Source: Tanypteryx hageni (Eukaryota > Arthropoda > Insecta > Odonata > Petaluridae). From it: DNA of 64,000 nt. The position numbers and the translations under genes are program-made. Positions 44,978-57,169 of the stretch are shown here, piece after piece. The notes beneath the pieces were generated by a model, which made no database searches, was not told where the DNA came from, and was given only the letters and a program-made list of their open reading frames with translations. The stretch lies in contig CM054115.1 in assembly GCA_028673005.1 (NCBI GenBank), forward strand, positions 52,527,738 through 52,591,737. The letters run 5' to 3'. The first letter of the stretch is position 1, and the number at the start of each line of letters is the position of its first letter.

Positions 44978-45462
44978 CCGTATTTATTCGTGTACCGCTC
45001 GCGCTTTTTTCTGACATTTTCACATCGAAAAACCCGGTGCCCGTCATATTCGAGGCTTTGTTTTTGAGTGGCAAAAATTCCTACGCGTCTCGAGATTTAA
45101 GATGCCACCTCACCAGTAGATCGCACAGCGGATTCCCGATGCCTACTAAGAAAAATTGTTGGCTTCTCAGAAGTATGTTATTTCTGAAGCAAAGTTTGTA
45201 CCTCTCACAAATCGCAAACGCAGACCAAATCCCAGCACACTTCGAAACTTCGTACTGTTATTATTGTTTACCGAAACCAGGAAACAACTGCCCAAGTGTA
45301 GTAGCCAAGTAGTGCATTTCAATGCGTTTATTTGTAAACAATATTATAATTGTAACAACTTCAGTTGGATACATTCGATTTTTTATTTTTTTTTAAATAC
45401 TTGTTTCAAAAAAATGGGATGCCCCTCTTATTCGGGGGCACGTGATACTTGAATAAATGCGG
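44978..45462 (+). mobile_element. Tigger/pogo-like element remnant with TA duplication
   Basis: TA then CCGTATTTATTCGTGTACCG on the left, and TGAATAAATGCGG then TA on the right, give an imperfect inverted repeat (CCGYATTTATTC) flanked by TA. The internal + frame at 45037-45312 reads YASRDLRCHLTSRSHSGFPM and later IANADQIPAHFETSYCYYC, which resembles the stretch around the first catalytic Asp of pogo/Tigger (DDE_1) transposases (the Asp in ADQIP). Only about 90 codons remain, so this is an internally deleted, inactive copy. Confidence 0.6.
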
Positions 45463-45998
45463 TATTATCTTCAAAGTTTCCTTAGTGTTATTTTTAAATC
45501 GGCAATGAATAATCTCAGAACCAATGTTTGTTTAATTTTAGTCTATTTTGGTTAATTGATTGGGAATGTGTAGTATTAATTATGCAGCACTAATTGATTG
45601 TTGCAGGCTATTTCCTCGGTTATGTAGCACTCGCGGTAAGTTATTTTAATGATCGATAAACTTACCAATGCCCCAAAGTATCCATAAGAAAAATTACCTT
45701 GAATTAAATCAACGTCTTAACCGGATCAATTCTCGGACGTAAATGGTTGTGGCTTCCGGAATTTCGTCATGTGTCGTTTCATTTATTCCCGCTTCTCCTT
45801 TGATTTACTGCGCTTAATTTAGTTGTCTCAAATGCCTTAACGAGTAAATAGTTTCGTATCGACGCGTCAATAATTTATTGGACTCTAATTCACACTCGCA
45901 AATAGTCGCGATTGGTACCTTTTGTCTCCTATATTAATGTGTTTGTAAATTGTTTTATTTTTACGCTTTCTTCTCCTTGCTGTATGTTTTATATAGAG
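45463..45998. other. Non-coding, nothing recognised
   Basis: AT-rich. TTGATTGTTGCAG ends at 45606, acceptor-like only. Confidence 0.45.
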
Positions 45999-46281
45999 AA
46001 GTGATTGCCAACATTTTTGTAGCTGCGGCACACTTTCGGAAATAAACAGAATTTCGCGGCACCTCCGCCTTGAAATCGGGCGGTGTGTTCATAAATACCG
46101 GTATCACAGCGTTTGGATGGGTTCGTTTTTAGGTACTACACCATTACCCGTTAATCGGTGAAAAGATTTTTGCCCCGATGACCTGTCCACATTTATTTAT
46201 TTTTTCAAATACGTTTTTCGCGAGTCCTGACAGTCAGCTGCAACTCTAGGACACTACGCTACCCCGGTTGGAAAACACATG
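45999..46281. mobile_element. Decayed hAT MITE, low confidence
   Basis: The left end AAGTGATTGCCAACATTTTT and the inverted right end TACCCCGGTTGGAAAACACA both fit a CAGTG-TTGCCAAC type hAT terminus with mutations. GCTGCGGCACACTTTCGG inside is typical of such elements. No target duplication survives. Confidence 0.4.
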
Positions 46282-47089
46282 GAGAGATTTAAAAAGGCCC
46301 TCTATGTAGTGACATCACTTTTGACTGAAAATTTGCGCATTTAATTCAATTAACACATATTTACAACTTATTTTAAAGATGTCACCTCAAATACATCTTC
46401 AGTTTTATATAAAATTTATGAGAAGATCTAAGCCATAACCATTTGAAGAACTGGTACTCAAAAGTCCCTTCAGGGTAGGGTATAGTAGTAAGACCAACTT
46501 GATCTCCGAGATATTCTGAGGAAGGGGTGACGTTGCCGAATCACGCTCAAGAAGGGGCCGAAGGCATAGGCAGTGACAGCGGTTGTGCGCAACGTGGCAA
46601 CGTTGCCGTTCGATGTTTGGATTGAGCCCCCTTTTTTAAGAACTCCCTCCCTCTTAATTTTTATTGGTTGCCAGAGCTCAAGTTAGACTTCCACGATTGT
46701 ATTTTGCCGTGTTGCCGGTTTTCCTCGGTTTCTCTTCCCTTTCCGCGCCGTGTGTCGCAAACGCGGCTATAATAAGCTTCATTCCTGTTGTTTGTACTCT
46801 CATTCGAATATGGAGAACGAATTAGCTTCGAGCGGCGCTGTCATTATCCGGAACTCGCGAATGCCTACTCTTATGTTAGTCGGGGATGTGAGCGAGAGAG
46901 AGCCGCCAAGGTTGGAAGAATCTTATTGTGCGCTAATTCTGCGCATCTAACGTGTCGGCGTCAGAGGTTTTATTTTTTCGTCGCGGCATCGTGAATTAAT
47001 CCGAGGCGGAATGAGGGTTTTCCATCATCCATCAGTTTCCCTTTTCGAGCGTGCGTTTCCTTGTTCTTCTCGAGAAAAGTGACAATTGC
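46282..47089. other. Non-coding with a GC-richer patch
   Basis: 46540-46990 is GC-richer and holds a 66-codon + frame (46750-46950) with mixed composition but no domain. It could be part of an exon but nothing supports it. The ATAATTT/AATTCTG surroundings give no splice pair. Confidence 0.3.
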
Positions 47090-47160
47090 GATCCATAGAT
47101 AGATAGATAGATAAACGTATTTATTGGGGCGAGTTGAGACTTCCATCTCACCCATTGCCA
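47090..47160 (-). mobile_element. Possible LINE 3' tail with (TATC)n
   Basis: On the minus strand CCCCAATAAATACGTTTATC runs into a (TATC)n repeat, i.e. a polyadenylation signal followed by a simple-repeat tail, which is how several LINE families end. No reading frame upstream of it on that strand could be recognised, so the assignment is tentative. Confidence 0.35.
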
Positions 47161-48861
47161 ATTACAAACAAGAAGAAAGAAATGAAAGACTCGTAAAAGG
47201 AAAAACACAAAATATAGTGCTTTGATGATGAGATCGAAACGAGACCATCTACTTACGATTAATTCAGAACCAGTCTGATGAAAACAAGTGAGAGAAGAAT
47301 GTCAGAGCTAATTACATAAGGCGATTACACTGAGTGCTGTCTTTCTATTGGAGTAAAGAATTGCAGATGCGCTGTATTCCCAGTTGCCTACATTTATAGA
47401 AGCAATACGTGTTAGCGATTTTTTTTTCGATTACTCCCCAGCAGCTGGACCTAGATTCACCAAATCTATACCATGTCCTACTCTTATTCAGGCCAGTCTG
47501 CCCTGAAGATTTGGTTTCTCCAAGTTGCAGGATTTTAGAGATATTGCCCGAACAGACTAACCCAATACGTAAACGATTTTTTAGCTAAAAATAGAAAAAA
47601 CATGCGATGCGCAAACTTTCTCATATCCCTACGCTTCTTGTTCATACAGTAATGTTACACTAGTATCCATAAAACAAAAGCATTGTTACGCCTAAGTAGA
47701 TTACGCGGGTCCCCCCTAAAAAGAAAACATGAAAATAATCGTCTCAATAATGTATAATCCTGATTTGAAAATCTTGGAGAAACTCCCGACGATCACATGG
47801 AACGTGCCACATAGCATTATTATCATGATAGCATTATTATCATGGCATCTATTGCTATTTACAATATCACGTATCCTCATTTATTATTTAAATTGATTTT
47901 TTAAATCTTAAGAGATAAATAATGTATACATTTAAACAGCTTATCAAAAATGTCGATCAGCTACATCGGAGGATCAGTCTTATTGATCAACTTCAATGTC
48001 GTTCAAATGCAGTCAAAGGTTCACTTGTCATATTGACCCCACGCGATTAATTAAAGGTTAGCACGACTGTGGCTTAAATATATTCTAGTAATATACATTG
48101 GTGAGCGGTATAAAAGCATTGAGATTACATAATACTATTTTTATAAATGCGTCGATTCATTTTTATACTTTTTATTTTGATATGGTTTTTATGTATTAGG
48201 TTACGAGTGTTCAACGACTTCTTTGTTCGGCGCCTATAGCTGAACTACACTCGCCATCGTCTCAAACTTATTACAATAATATTCTTTTGCGGATAAAAAT
48301 GAACCGACGCCACTATAACTCGGTATCTGAACGCAAATTGAAGTCAATCACTACGAGTTGCAACTTTGGAATTTTTTACAATTTACCATTCAATGGCGAA
48401 TAAGGCCATCTCGTTCGGAAAAGTTCTTCGCATGTAGGGTACCGCGCAAAATCGAATCCGCGTTCGGGGAATTTTTGCTGTATATGCTTATTTTTTAGAA
48501 TTAAAGAGTTTTTTTAATTGTGTTAATGACGTAAAGGTCCATAACTGGATGAATTTGAATCGAAATCCAAGCTGTCAGTTTTTAGCTAATGGAAATTTTG
48601 TGAAAATCGACTATAATAAACTACACTCCGTTTTGGCGGGATATTGTTCATTTCAACATGGCTTCTGTTCCGGTCGATACCCTATATAAACACGAGTTTT
48701 CTTTAGATTCCGTTGAAGTTTATTTTTATTCCGAAGAACCGCGCACGGACGGCTGCTGACAGGAGGAATACTTTCAAGGCTCTCTCTCCATACTTCTTGT
48801 ATGAGAAAGTGAACGACCATCTACGCATGATTCGGGTCTGGTACGTTTCATCGCCGCCGTT
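47161..48861. other. Long non-coding stretch
   Basis: AT-rich. A 16-17 base direct duplication of AGCATTATTATCATG lies at 47813-47845. Nothing else recognised. Confidence 0.45.
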
Positions 48862-49344
48862 TCATCGCAGGGACGATTCAGCGCAGGCCGCTTCATCATA
48901 AGTAGATAAATTATTATTCTATTTATTTATAGATACTGTTACATTTATAGGGCGGAATTTATACGTAACGTACCGTGCTATCTTAATTCCAAAATAAATG
49001 CTCTTTTATTGTTTTATGTACAATTATTTGAATAATGTGTTAATCAATATTTCCCATTGCTACAGTTAAAAATTATTCGTTTGAATTAATTTTACTCGGA
49101 AAATACTTAACGGGGGAGCGGGACAGTGAGCGTGGGAAGAAACCAAAACACTTGAACTAACTTACCCAACCCGGGGAGGGGGCGAGTTAGAGTATTATTC
49201 AAATAATTTCATCTAAAGCAATAAAAGTATTTATTTCTAATTTAAGATAGCACGTTTAAATGTAACTGTATCTGTAAATAAATAGAATAATAATTTATCT
49301 ACTTATAATGAAACGGCCTGCGCTGAATCGTCCCTGCGATGACA
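48862..49344. repeat. Large inverted repeat with unique core
   Basis: The left arm (48862-49037) and right arm (49195-49344) are inverted copies of each other: both contain TCATCGCAGGGACGATTCAG, AGTAGATAAATTATTATTC, GATAC(T/A)GTTACATTTA, CGTGCTATCTTAA and AATTATTTGAATAAT in the same order. The left arm has about 25 extra bases after TACATTTA. GGGACGATTCAGCGC recurs once more beyond the right arm (inverse at 49348-49363). The ~155-bp centre is single-copy apart from its homology to 57451-57535. No transposase. A foldback or non-autonomous DNA element is most likely. Confidence 0.85.
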
Positions 49345-52249
49345 CGGCAGCGCTGAATCGTCCCATTCCGCATGATTTATCCCGAATTAGGTAGGAAAAG
49401 GCCGATTCACACCATATGTAACGTGTCCGCCGAATCCTGTTTCTGATAGTGTGGACACCCCGCAACCAGGTTACTACCAAGATTTATTTCAAAAATTCAA
49501 TTTAATTTACGAAACTAATCGATAGTAGCAGGAAGTAAAATCCAAATAGCAACTTTACTAGACAAAACATTAAAACCCTTCAAAGTATGTCGATTTATTG
49601 CATTGCAGTGTTAAATAAATTACCGAATTTAATAATGAAAATAAGTAGGTAATTAATTTCATTATTACATCAATCACTCATCATTGTCATTTACATTTTC
49701 CAGTCATTACCCCGCGCTACGTGCCTCTTATTTACGTTAAATAATCGTACTTTCGGTTCTCGAGTTAAATCATAATGTCCTTTTTCAGTTTCAATGAACT
49801 TGATTGTATTGCAACTTTAATTGGATTAAAATCGAAATTTAATATTGTACTTAGCGATAATCAAATGAAACGTCTTTGTATACAGCATCTATATTAATTT
49901 CATTTAATATTATAACTGAAAAGGTGACGGTCCGTGTCGAAACCTCAACGTATGTACAATGTGAACATTGATGAAAAATGACGTGTCGAAACGGAGAAGT
50001 TACGCATAGTATGAATCGGCCTAATAAAAGCATTTTCGTTCGATAGTGCGCTCCCTGAGTCAGTGCCTTCGTAATATTTATGGCCTAATCTTTCTTCTCC
50101 CGCTTGTACCAATAAACTGCCTCGATACGCCAGCGCACGTCGCACTTGTAAACAAAGGGGATGGATTTTCCACATCCTTTTTTTAAGGCTTCTTCCTCCC
50201 CTTTTGTTCCCGGATTCTTTTCGATAACGCTGCCGAGAAAACGTTTACGCACGGAGTTGGCCTACCCGTCTTTCTTATGCATACGCTATGGGTTCTTTTT
50301 ACTCGATTCGCTTTCCAAGTCGTCTGTTCCCGATGTTCAAACTCGAAAAAATAAATAAATCTCGCGTCAGCGTCGAAAGTCTTAAGAAATAAATCTAATC
50401 GAGAAAGTAAAGGTTGGTATCCGAGCAGTATCTTCAAATGTGTGTTACTGGTGCTCGATTTCTGCCCTATAGATAAATATATGTAGGGTCTGCCGATAAA
50501 AAAGGAGGCTGTATATTGTATGCTATAAAATCTATAGCTGTAAAACTATTCTAATTGAAATTCATCGTGTTGAAATATGTGGTAAAACAGGTAATAAATT
50601 ACCTTTTATGCGGATTTATGAATCTGATGATAACATTGTCTTAATTTCTAATTAAATATAATCGCTTTGTTAACATAAATTGTTTCTCCAGTTTATTATT
50701 TTCACTGTATTCTTAAATGAGTGCAGCTATAGATTTCAAATTTGCACTTAAGAATGATTGTTTAAAATATTTTAACGTGTACAAATTTAATTAGAGTCGT
50801 TCTATCGTTATATTTATTATTGCATATAGTATAGGATCTCCTTTTTTATTGACAGATCCTGTATTTACATAGCTGGAAATACCCTGGTGCCCGGCCGCCT
50901 TTGGCGACTAAAAGTTGCATAGTAACGATCATATTTTACTGTTATATTTTATCGATTCACAGAATAAGTAATATTTTTACGTCTTACTCAGGGTGTATAT
51001 GTAATGTATAAAGAATAAAAAAACCGTGGATCTAAAGCGCATCGCATTGAAATCTACTCTGGCGTCTGAATTTTTGAAGTGGCTCCTAGATGTTGTACAA
51101 ATTTATACAGGCCTGTGTGTATGTATGTAGATGTGTGTGTATATATATGCATACCCTAGCCTATAACGTGCGTACGTTTTTTGTCTTTTCCTCCGCATCA
51201 CATACGTAAATTTCTTCTCCGATGCGGAATTCTTTCTCAGCACCGCGAGGGCTAAACATGACTGCTACCCGTATCCAGTAGGATCGCGCCGATGTGTCCC
51301 TACAACTCTCGCACCTTCTCCTACCTTCGTGTTTTGCTTTGAGCTCGTTAATTATTTTTTGGCGAAAAAAAGTTTGTCTCGAGTGCATTGGACGTTGATA
51401 GGAGGACGACGGTAAAAATGTTAGATTGAAAATTGCATGGCCAATTTCTCATATATTAATGTCGAATTTTACTGTAAGAACGACTCCGCTCTCTTGAAAA
51501 GCGATTGTGAACGAGAATACTGTCCTTGAGGTTGCCTTTTCGTTATGCGTTTGACATTTCGGCTCCTATAAATTTAATTAACGCAAAGTATTATTTTTCC
51601 GAAGCGGATTCTTTAGCAATTTTGTTTATATCGAAGCGACCTAACATTAGACACATTTACACAATTTGAACCGCTGATTTAAAAATGTTCTCGTTGCAGT
51701 TCCACATCTCATTTCCTTTTGCCGTGTGACTATGCATTTAAAGATCCGACAAGCAAAAATATCTGTAAGTTTACAGTCACCGTAAAATCTTGTATGAAAA
51801 CCTTAGTTTTCAAACCAAGTAGTAGGGAACTCTTGAACGGCGTTTTAGAACCCTTTCAAGTAAGCGTGTGTGCGTGTTTGTGCACCTAGTATCTAGATGA
51901 TAAGGCGTGTGTGTATATGAATAAATAGATAAATACATAATCAGGAGCGTAGCTGCGCTTACGCGCTGCATAAGAGCCCACCCGACTCAGGGGACCAGCA
52001 AAGAAACACTAAAATTAACATTTTTTTAAATCTTCTTTTGTGCTTCCTAAAGCAAAATAGTATTTTGTATTATTATGACGATATCCAATTAATAATAATA
52101 ATAAGGCTGCGTGTTTTATTATGATGCTCAAAAGTTATTTCTGCATTAATCCTCTACTTATTGCTCAAAGAGATAAATCCACGCAGCATGCTACCGATGC
52201 GTGCGGTCGTGCGTATATATGTACATATAAGGTGTAGTAAGGTGTGAAT
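49345..52249. other. Long AT-rich non-coding stretch
   Basis: No credible gene or complete element. ATTTGTATATGTAG-type low-complexity runs and short GT repeats occur near 51110-51150 and 51860-51940. TCTCGTTGCAG at about 51690-51700 is acceptor-like only. Confidence 0.45.
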
Positions 52250-52950
52250 TACCGATCCTGTGCTTGTTGCCGAGACAAAAACGACCTAAGGCACCGGCCA
52301 TTTTTGCCTCTCTCCTCACTCGGTGCTTTTCCAGTCTGCGATTATTCGCGAAACCCTTTTGGCACCTGTCATCTCCCCTGCGGTTCGTCGGAACGAAGCG
52401 GAGGAGGAATTATGCGAAGCGCGTGAGAGATTAAATCGAGACGCGAGTGAGAGAGGGTAGAATGAATCGGGGGTCGAAGACTGCGTGCGCCGGGATGATG
52501 GTCTACCGGTATCTGCGGATGAGCGACCAGCGATGGTGTCAACCTGCGAGGAGGCGTAGGAAAGGAAGCAATCCAGGCGCGTCCGCATATTTCGGTTGCC
52601 GGGACGACGAGTTCTTCAACCTCCTCCCCCCCCCACTTTTCCTCCTAATGCTCCCATCTCCCCCCCTTTCCATCTCCCTGCTCCCCCTCGCAGACCCCTC
52701 CCTTTCCATCACGGTCTCGCCTCAGCCCCAGTGACGTCAATGGACTTCGTCGGCGTCTCAAAGTCTTTTGGCACAAGTTTTGCTGCCACTCCTCCCTTGA
52801 GAGAGAGAGAGCGGGAGGGAGAGAGGGGGATTAGAGGGTAGGGTGGAAAAGGGGGGGGGGCATGGTCTCCGGAACGTGAAGCAGAGATAGAAAAGAGACG
52901 GAGGAGATCTTTCGGGAGAAAGAAAAAGGTGATGCTGCCGGTTTTTAATG
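52250..52950. other. GC-rich island with C-rich and (GA)n tracts
   Basis: High GC and CpG at 52360-52760, a C-rich stretch at 52620-52720, then a purine tract (GAGAGAGAGA, G9) at 52799-52860. Overlapping frames occur on both strands (52316-52588 minus, 52447-52734 and 52596-52841 plus) with low-complexity content. It may be a CpG-island-like regulatory region or exon, but there is no protein homology I can see. Confidence 0.3.
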
Positions 52951-53023
52951 GCGTGTGACTTTTTTAAAGGGGAAGTAGGGGACCCTTGGTACAATCTCGA
53001 CGTTGAAGTTTCATTTGGTTTTA

Positions 53024-53655
53024 TGCCGATTTTTAGTCTACTTTCCAGAATGGAAATAGGCTTTTAGTATAGTTTCTTCGTTGTCTGTCTGTCCCATTAT
53101 TTAACTTTTGAGCCAATGGACCGATTTTCATGACATTTGGTGGAAATATCTTGCTACTGTGGCCGAGCTCCCGAGGCTAGTTTTTGTTGCGAAGATTGGA
53201 GTCCCTGGTTCGATTCCAGGAACTATCCTTCCCATTCGATTTACATGGGAAATCTGAAATCCATCGTGCAGGGTATTTTTCTCTTGCACATTAAAATATC
53301 TTAGAATTGTAATATCGGAGCGAGTTTTGTACTATTCTCTGAGGAAAGGAATGAAGGTTCTAATTTTTATCGAAGAATGTTGCTTATCGATTCTGTTTCT
53401 TAGAATTTCGTTTTTATCACTCATTACGAGAGTGTTGCCATAGTAACAACTATTGTTGGACTCAGATTCGGTATATTCTAATACGTACAAGTGTTATCTT
53501 TGGCGCGAAAATACGCGTGATCAATTTAATATTCCGTTCGAAGGTATTTTTAGTATTTTATTTATTAATTTATTAATTGATGCACCACAGTTAATTTAAA
53601 ATAATTGTGTAGAAAGTAGGCATCATAAGTTCCGTTTGGATCCTCTTATTTGATA
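53024..53655 (+). repeat. Dispersed repeat R2, second copy
   Basis: Same order of landmarks as 18739-19450. The A-box-like TGGCCGAGCTCC is at about 53160-53171 and the B-box GGTTCGATTCC at 53208-53218, a tRNA-like spacing. Unlike its partner it lacks the extra ~70 bases near the 3' end. The two copies are clearly homologous but diverged, so the family is old. Confidence 0.7.
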
Positions 53656-54270
53656 TGGGTTTTCTACCTTTGGCGCACATTTCAGCGCGGATGATTTTTC
53701 TTGGGCAGTTAGGATTCGCCCAAAAGTCGTAACTTGAACCAAACGACAGTTCATACGGAATTTCAACGACGCAAGACTCGCATTGGTCGTAGTGTGAAGA
53801 AGAAATGTACAATATCCGTATTGTCTCGCCGGATTTCTTTCGTTTCGTGTGCTGTAGCTGTATTTTGTACCGTCTCTATCTCGTCTAGTTTTCCAAATTC
53901 CATTGCAACGGACCTTAAATCTCTCGATTTCCGTTAGAAAGAGAAGGATCGCAAACCCTGGGCGGTTTACCGAAAAGATTCGAGGTGATTTTTTCCACCA
54001 AGTTCTTGCATATTATGCTGAAATCAAGCTTCGGCAATGAGGCGGAAAAGGTCGTGCGATTTGTTTTTCGTAAACTTGAATTAATTTCGTATAATTCAAG
54101 CCGTTGCTAAGGAGTTTTAAGTAATCACTAACCGTCTTAAAAATGCAGTCGAACCTTGTTGATTCAAAATGATATTTTACGCATTCCGAATCCATGTGCT
54201 CTCATAATGAATTTCGATAATTCGAAGTGAGGGTGATCCGATTTTATTTGGTAGATGCTGGATAATTATA
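53656..54270. other. Non-coding with a Tigger-like fragment
   Basis: 54146-54230 begins CAGTCGAACCTTGTTGATTC and includes TTTCGATAATTCGAAGTGAG, similar to 42975-43135. Otherwise nothing recognised. Confidence 0.4.
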
Positions 54271-55834
54271 CAGGGTGTTGCAGGAGGAATCTGCAATGCT
54301 GTAGGAGCGTTTTCTACGGCCCAAAATAAGAAAAAAATTTCATATAAACATGGGTCCGAAAATGTCTCGTTTGGTCGCTAGGGGCGCTCAAAGTTTTGTA
54401 AACATGAACGAGTGTGGTAGCACTGGTAGACATGTGTTGTCGTTCTTGTCATTATTAATTAACGTTTCCATGTTTACATCAGTGTTATTTACTCTCAGTT
54501 TTAACGTTACATTTAACATTGTGTTATTTACCAACATTTGTGTGCACATTTCTTGTGTTTTTGCAATGAAAACAATGCCATTTCAGTTCACAAAGGAGAA
54601 ATATGCGAACATACATTTTATTTACAGTTATTGTGGACGACAATGTAGCAGCTGCCTTTCACGAATATCAACGGCGGTTCCCTAACCGCAGGATTCCAAA
54701 TCGATAAGTGTTTACAGATACACACAGACAGCTACGAGAGACTGGATCATTCGTAATGAAATCAGAATGCAGGCAGGCTACTCAAGAAGTCGTTATTCCT
54801 GCGTTATAACGTAGCCCGTCAATGAGTACTCGGAGGTTATCTGCATGCCTAGCAATCCCCCACGTAACAGTATAGAGAACGTTACGTTCTGAGAGTTTCT
54901 ATCCTTACCATCCTCAACCTGTTCAGCATCTTCAAGAAGGAGATTATGGTGCGCGATTAAATTTTTGTCAATGGCTAATTGCAAACAGTGAACTTTGCTC
55001 ACACATTTTGTTCACCGACGAAGCAACATTCACTCGTGATGGGGTGAATAATACCAGGAACACACATGTATGGGCTGAGGATAAGCCTCATGAAACAGTT
55101 GAGACTAACCAACATCGTTTTTCATTAAATGTCTGGTGTGGCATCATTGGCAACCAGATGATCGGACCTCATGTCTTCAATGGTCGTCTCACTAGGAGTA
55201 CTTACGTTCAGTTTCTGGAACATCAGTTGTCACTCCTTTTAGACGATGTTCCATTATCATCACGAGCCCAGATGTATCTGCAGCACGATGGAGCTCCAGC
55301 TCATTTTCATCATCGTGTGACAGACTATCTCAATTGTGTGTATCCCAATCATTGGATAGGCTGCGGAGGCCCACACTCCTGGCCAGCACGATCTCTGGAT
55401 TTAAATCCGCTGGAATATTTTCTGTGGGGGCGCATGAAGATGCGCGAAAATCCGGAAATCCAGATGCACTTCTGCAACGAATCACCGATGCTGCAGGTCA
55501 GATTCTAAACAACCAACAGATGTCGGAGGATGCAACCACATCTCTACTTCGTCGTGCTGAAATGTTTATCGAGGTTGCTGGTGGACATTTTGAGCAATTA
55601 ATGTAACTTTGTATTACTAATTTATCCTTAAATATAGAAGTATTTAATTTCTTGTGAAAAGCGAGTTTCAGTCTTGTTGATTAGCCCAAAGAGTTATTAG
55701 ATTTTTACAAAACTTTGAGCGCCCCTAGCGGCCAAACGAGGCATTTCCGGAACCATGTTTATATGAAAATTTTTCTTATTTTGGGCCTTAGAAAACGCTC
55801 CTACAGTATTGCAGATTCCTCCTGAAACACCCTG
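54271..55834 (+). mobile_element. DD41D-type transposon with ~131-bp inverted repeats
   Basis: The ends are long, nearly identical inverted repeats (54271-54402 and 55704-55834), starting CAGGGTGTTGCAGGAGGAAT on the left and CAGGGTGTTTCAGGAGGAAT when the right end is inverted. TA flanks both sides (54269-54270, 55835-55836), the target duplication of Tc1/mariner relatives. Total 1564 bp. The transposase inside (54566-55606) is broken. The repeats differ at only a handful of positions, so it is younger than the copy at 6401-7755. Confidence 0.95.
54566..55606 (+). pseudogene. Broken DD41D-type transposase
   Basis: The N-terminus is placed at MKTMPFQFTKEKYANIHFIY (DUF4817-like helix-turn-helix domain), since upstream ATGs lie in the inverted repeat. 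A frameshift near 54640 moves to AAAFHEYQRRFPNRRIPNR, which then ends in a stop. NPSMSTRRLSA-LAIPHVTVYR is the second helix-turn-helix. The catalytic part is one long open frame (55008-55508): LFTDEATFTRDGVNN (first Asp), VWCGIIGNQMIGPHVFNG, YLQHDGAPAHF (second Asp), RSLDLNPLEYFLWG with Glu as the third acid. There are 41 residues between the second and third acids. A frameshift near 55440 separates it from the last piece, ending MFIEVAGGHFEQLM. The family normally has Asp at the third position, so Glu is an oddity or a mutation. Confidence 0.9.
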
Positions 55835-55836
55835 TA

Positions 55837-56756
55837 TATCTCGCAGCGTACGTGATACCGGTCTTCTCTTTCCTTCTTATTTTTTGCGACGGATTTCGCG
55901 GAGAACTTACAGCAGTGTTCGGAACATCCGGAACAAAAATGTTTTTCCTGTATTTTTACTGCTGTGACGTATTCCCGGCATTCCTTACCTCCCACAAAAT
56001 ACATTTTGCTCTCGTCACGCTATCCCATGGAAATTTTTTTAAAACGCGTCATCCAAACGCTAATCTCCTATTCAAGGCAGCTCATTTATGACATCTATTA
56101 CGCCTTTACGCTGTTTTCCCCTTTACTGCACGCTCTTCAATGCAGCTTTCTGAATAAGCTGTTAAAAGTTCTCCGCGTCCATAAAGCGAACGAGCTATTT
56201 TATCAGCACCCGTGCCGACGCAATTGGTTTATACGAGCCATCTTCGTTTTTATGGCAAAAAGAGTATGGGTAACCCACGCAGGAACGCGAAACAAATTAG
56301 GGGCGTTTCTCTGTGTGTAGATTCTTCGGTGGAAATTTGCATTTTGTTTTCGCCAAGGTGGCAAACCTGATAGTGTTACGTTATTCAAATCCGGCAGTAA
56401 ATCATTCCATTTTTTTTCAAATTTCGAAATACCGAATTTAATGAAGTTCTATAATAGGATTGAAGACTCGAAATTTCAAATTCCATTTCCTGTCATTTGG
56501 CAGCCGTGATTGAATTATATGACACTATTATTCAATCTCATCCCACATTTTTAAATAAGTTAAAATATGCATTCCTGCGCAGATATGCCCTTTTATTACT
56601 CGAATGTCGTACGAGGCAAAATATTCGTGCGATAGAGAATGTTTCCAGTTAAAAACACGCTGCAGTTTTCCTAACACCCTACCGAAATAAAATAATACAT
56701 AATATACAGGATTGCATTTATTTTCCTATTATTAATTATTTTAATTTGAGTATATA
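55837..56756. other. Non-coding, nothing recognised
   Basis: Mixed-composition DNA. The 118-codon frame at 55964-56320 has no domain and overlaps others. Confidence 0.45.
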
Positions 56757-57165
56757 TGTTATGGGCAAATCCCGAAATATGGACACATTTAGATTTGCTC
56801 GGGAAAATCTAGATATGTCCCGGTATTTTGGGCAAATCCCGAAATATTTTTAGAAAAGGCATTTTTTCGGGATTTGCCCGGGCAATTTGCGATTTCCTTC
56901 CATTTTTCTCCCCCGCGTTGGGTTAAGTGGCACGGGGAGTACCTTTATGTTTAACCTTTTTTGTGCGTTTTAATTTAAAAGTTGTCGCGCCGAACTGTCC
57001 TATACCCGAATCTACTATAGACTTTGAGATTTGCCCGGGCATACCTGGATCTGCCCAAACACGTGGGCGTTTCACGATATACCTGGGCAAATCCCGAAAT
57101 TTAACTCTACTTCGGGATTTGCCTTCCCATTTGGGCATATCTAGATCTGCCCAATTTCTGGATTT
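56757..57165. repeat. Array of GGGCAAATCCCGAAAT motifs in both orientations
   Basis: Forward copies at 56763, 56830 and 57085. Inverse copies (CGGGATTTGCCC(GGGC)) at about 56868, 57028 and 57111. Interleaved are 20-base palindrome-like words GGGCATACCTGGATCTGCCC (57037-57056) and GGGCATATCTAGATCTGCCC (57133-57152), plus CTCGGGAAAATCTAGATATG near 56800. Motif spacing is irregular, so it is not a satellite. The minus frame (56923-57438) across it is a by-product. Confidence 0.85.
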
Positions 57166-57169
57166 GTGT

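Noticed and set aside
47276..47300. CTGATGA as a hammerhead ribozyme core
   Set aside because: No stem II followed by GAAA and no partner cleavage strand could be paired.
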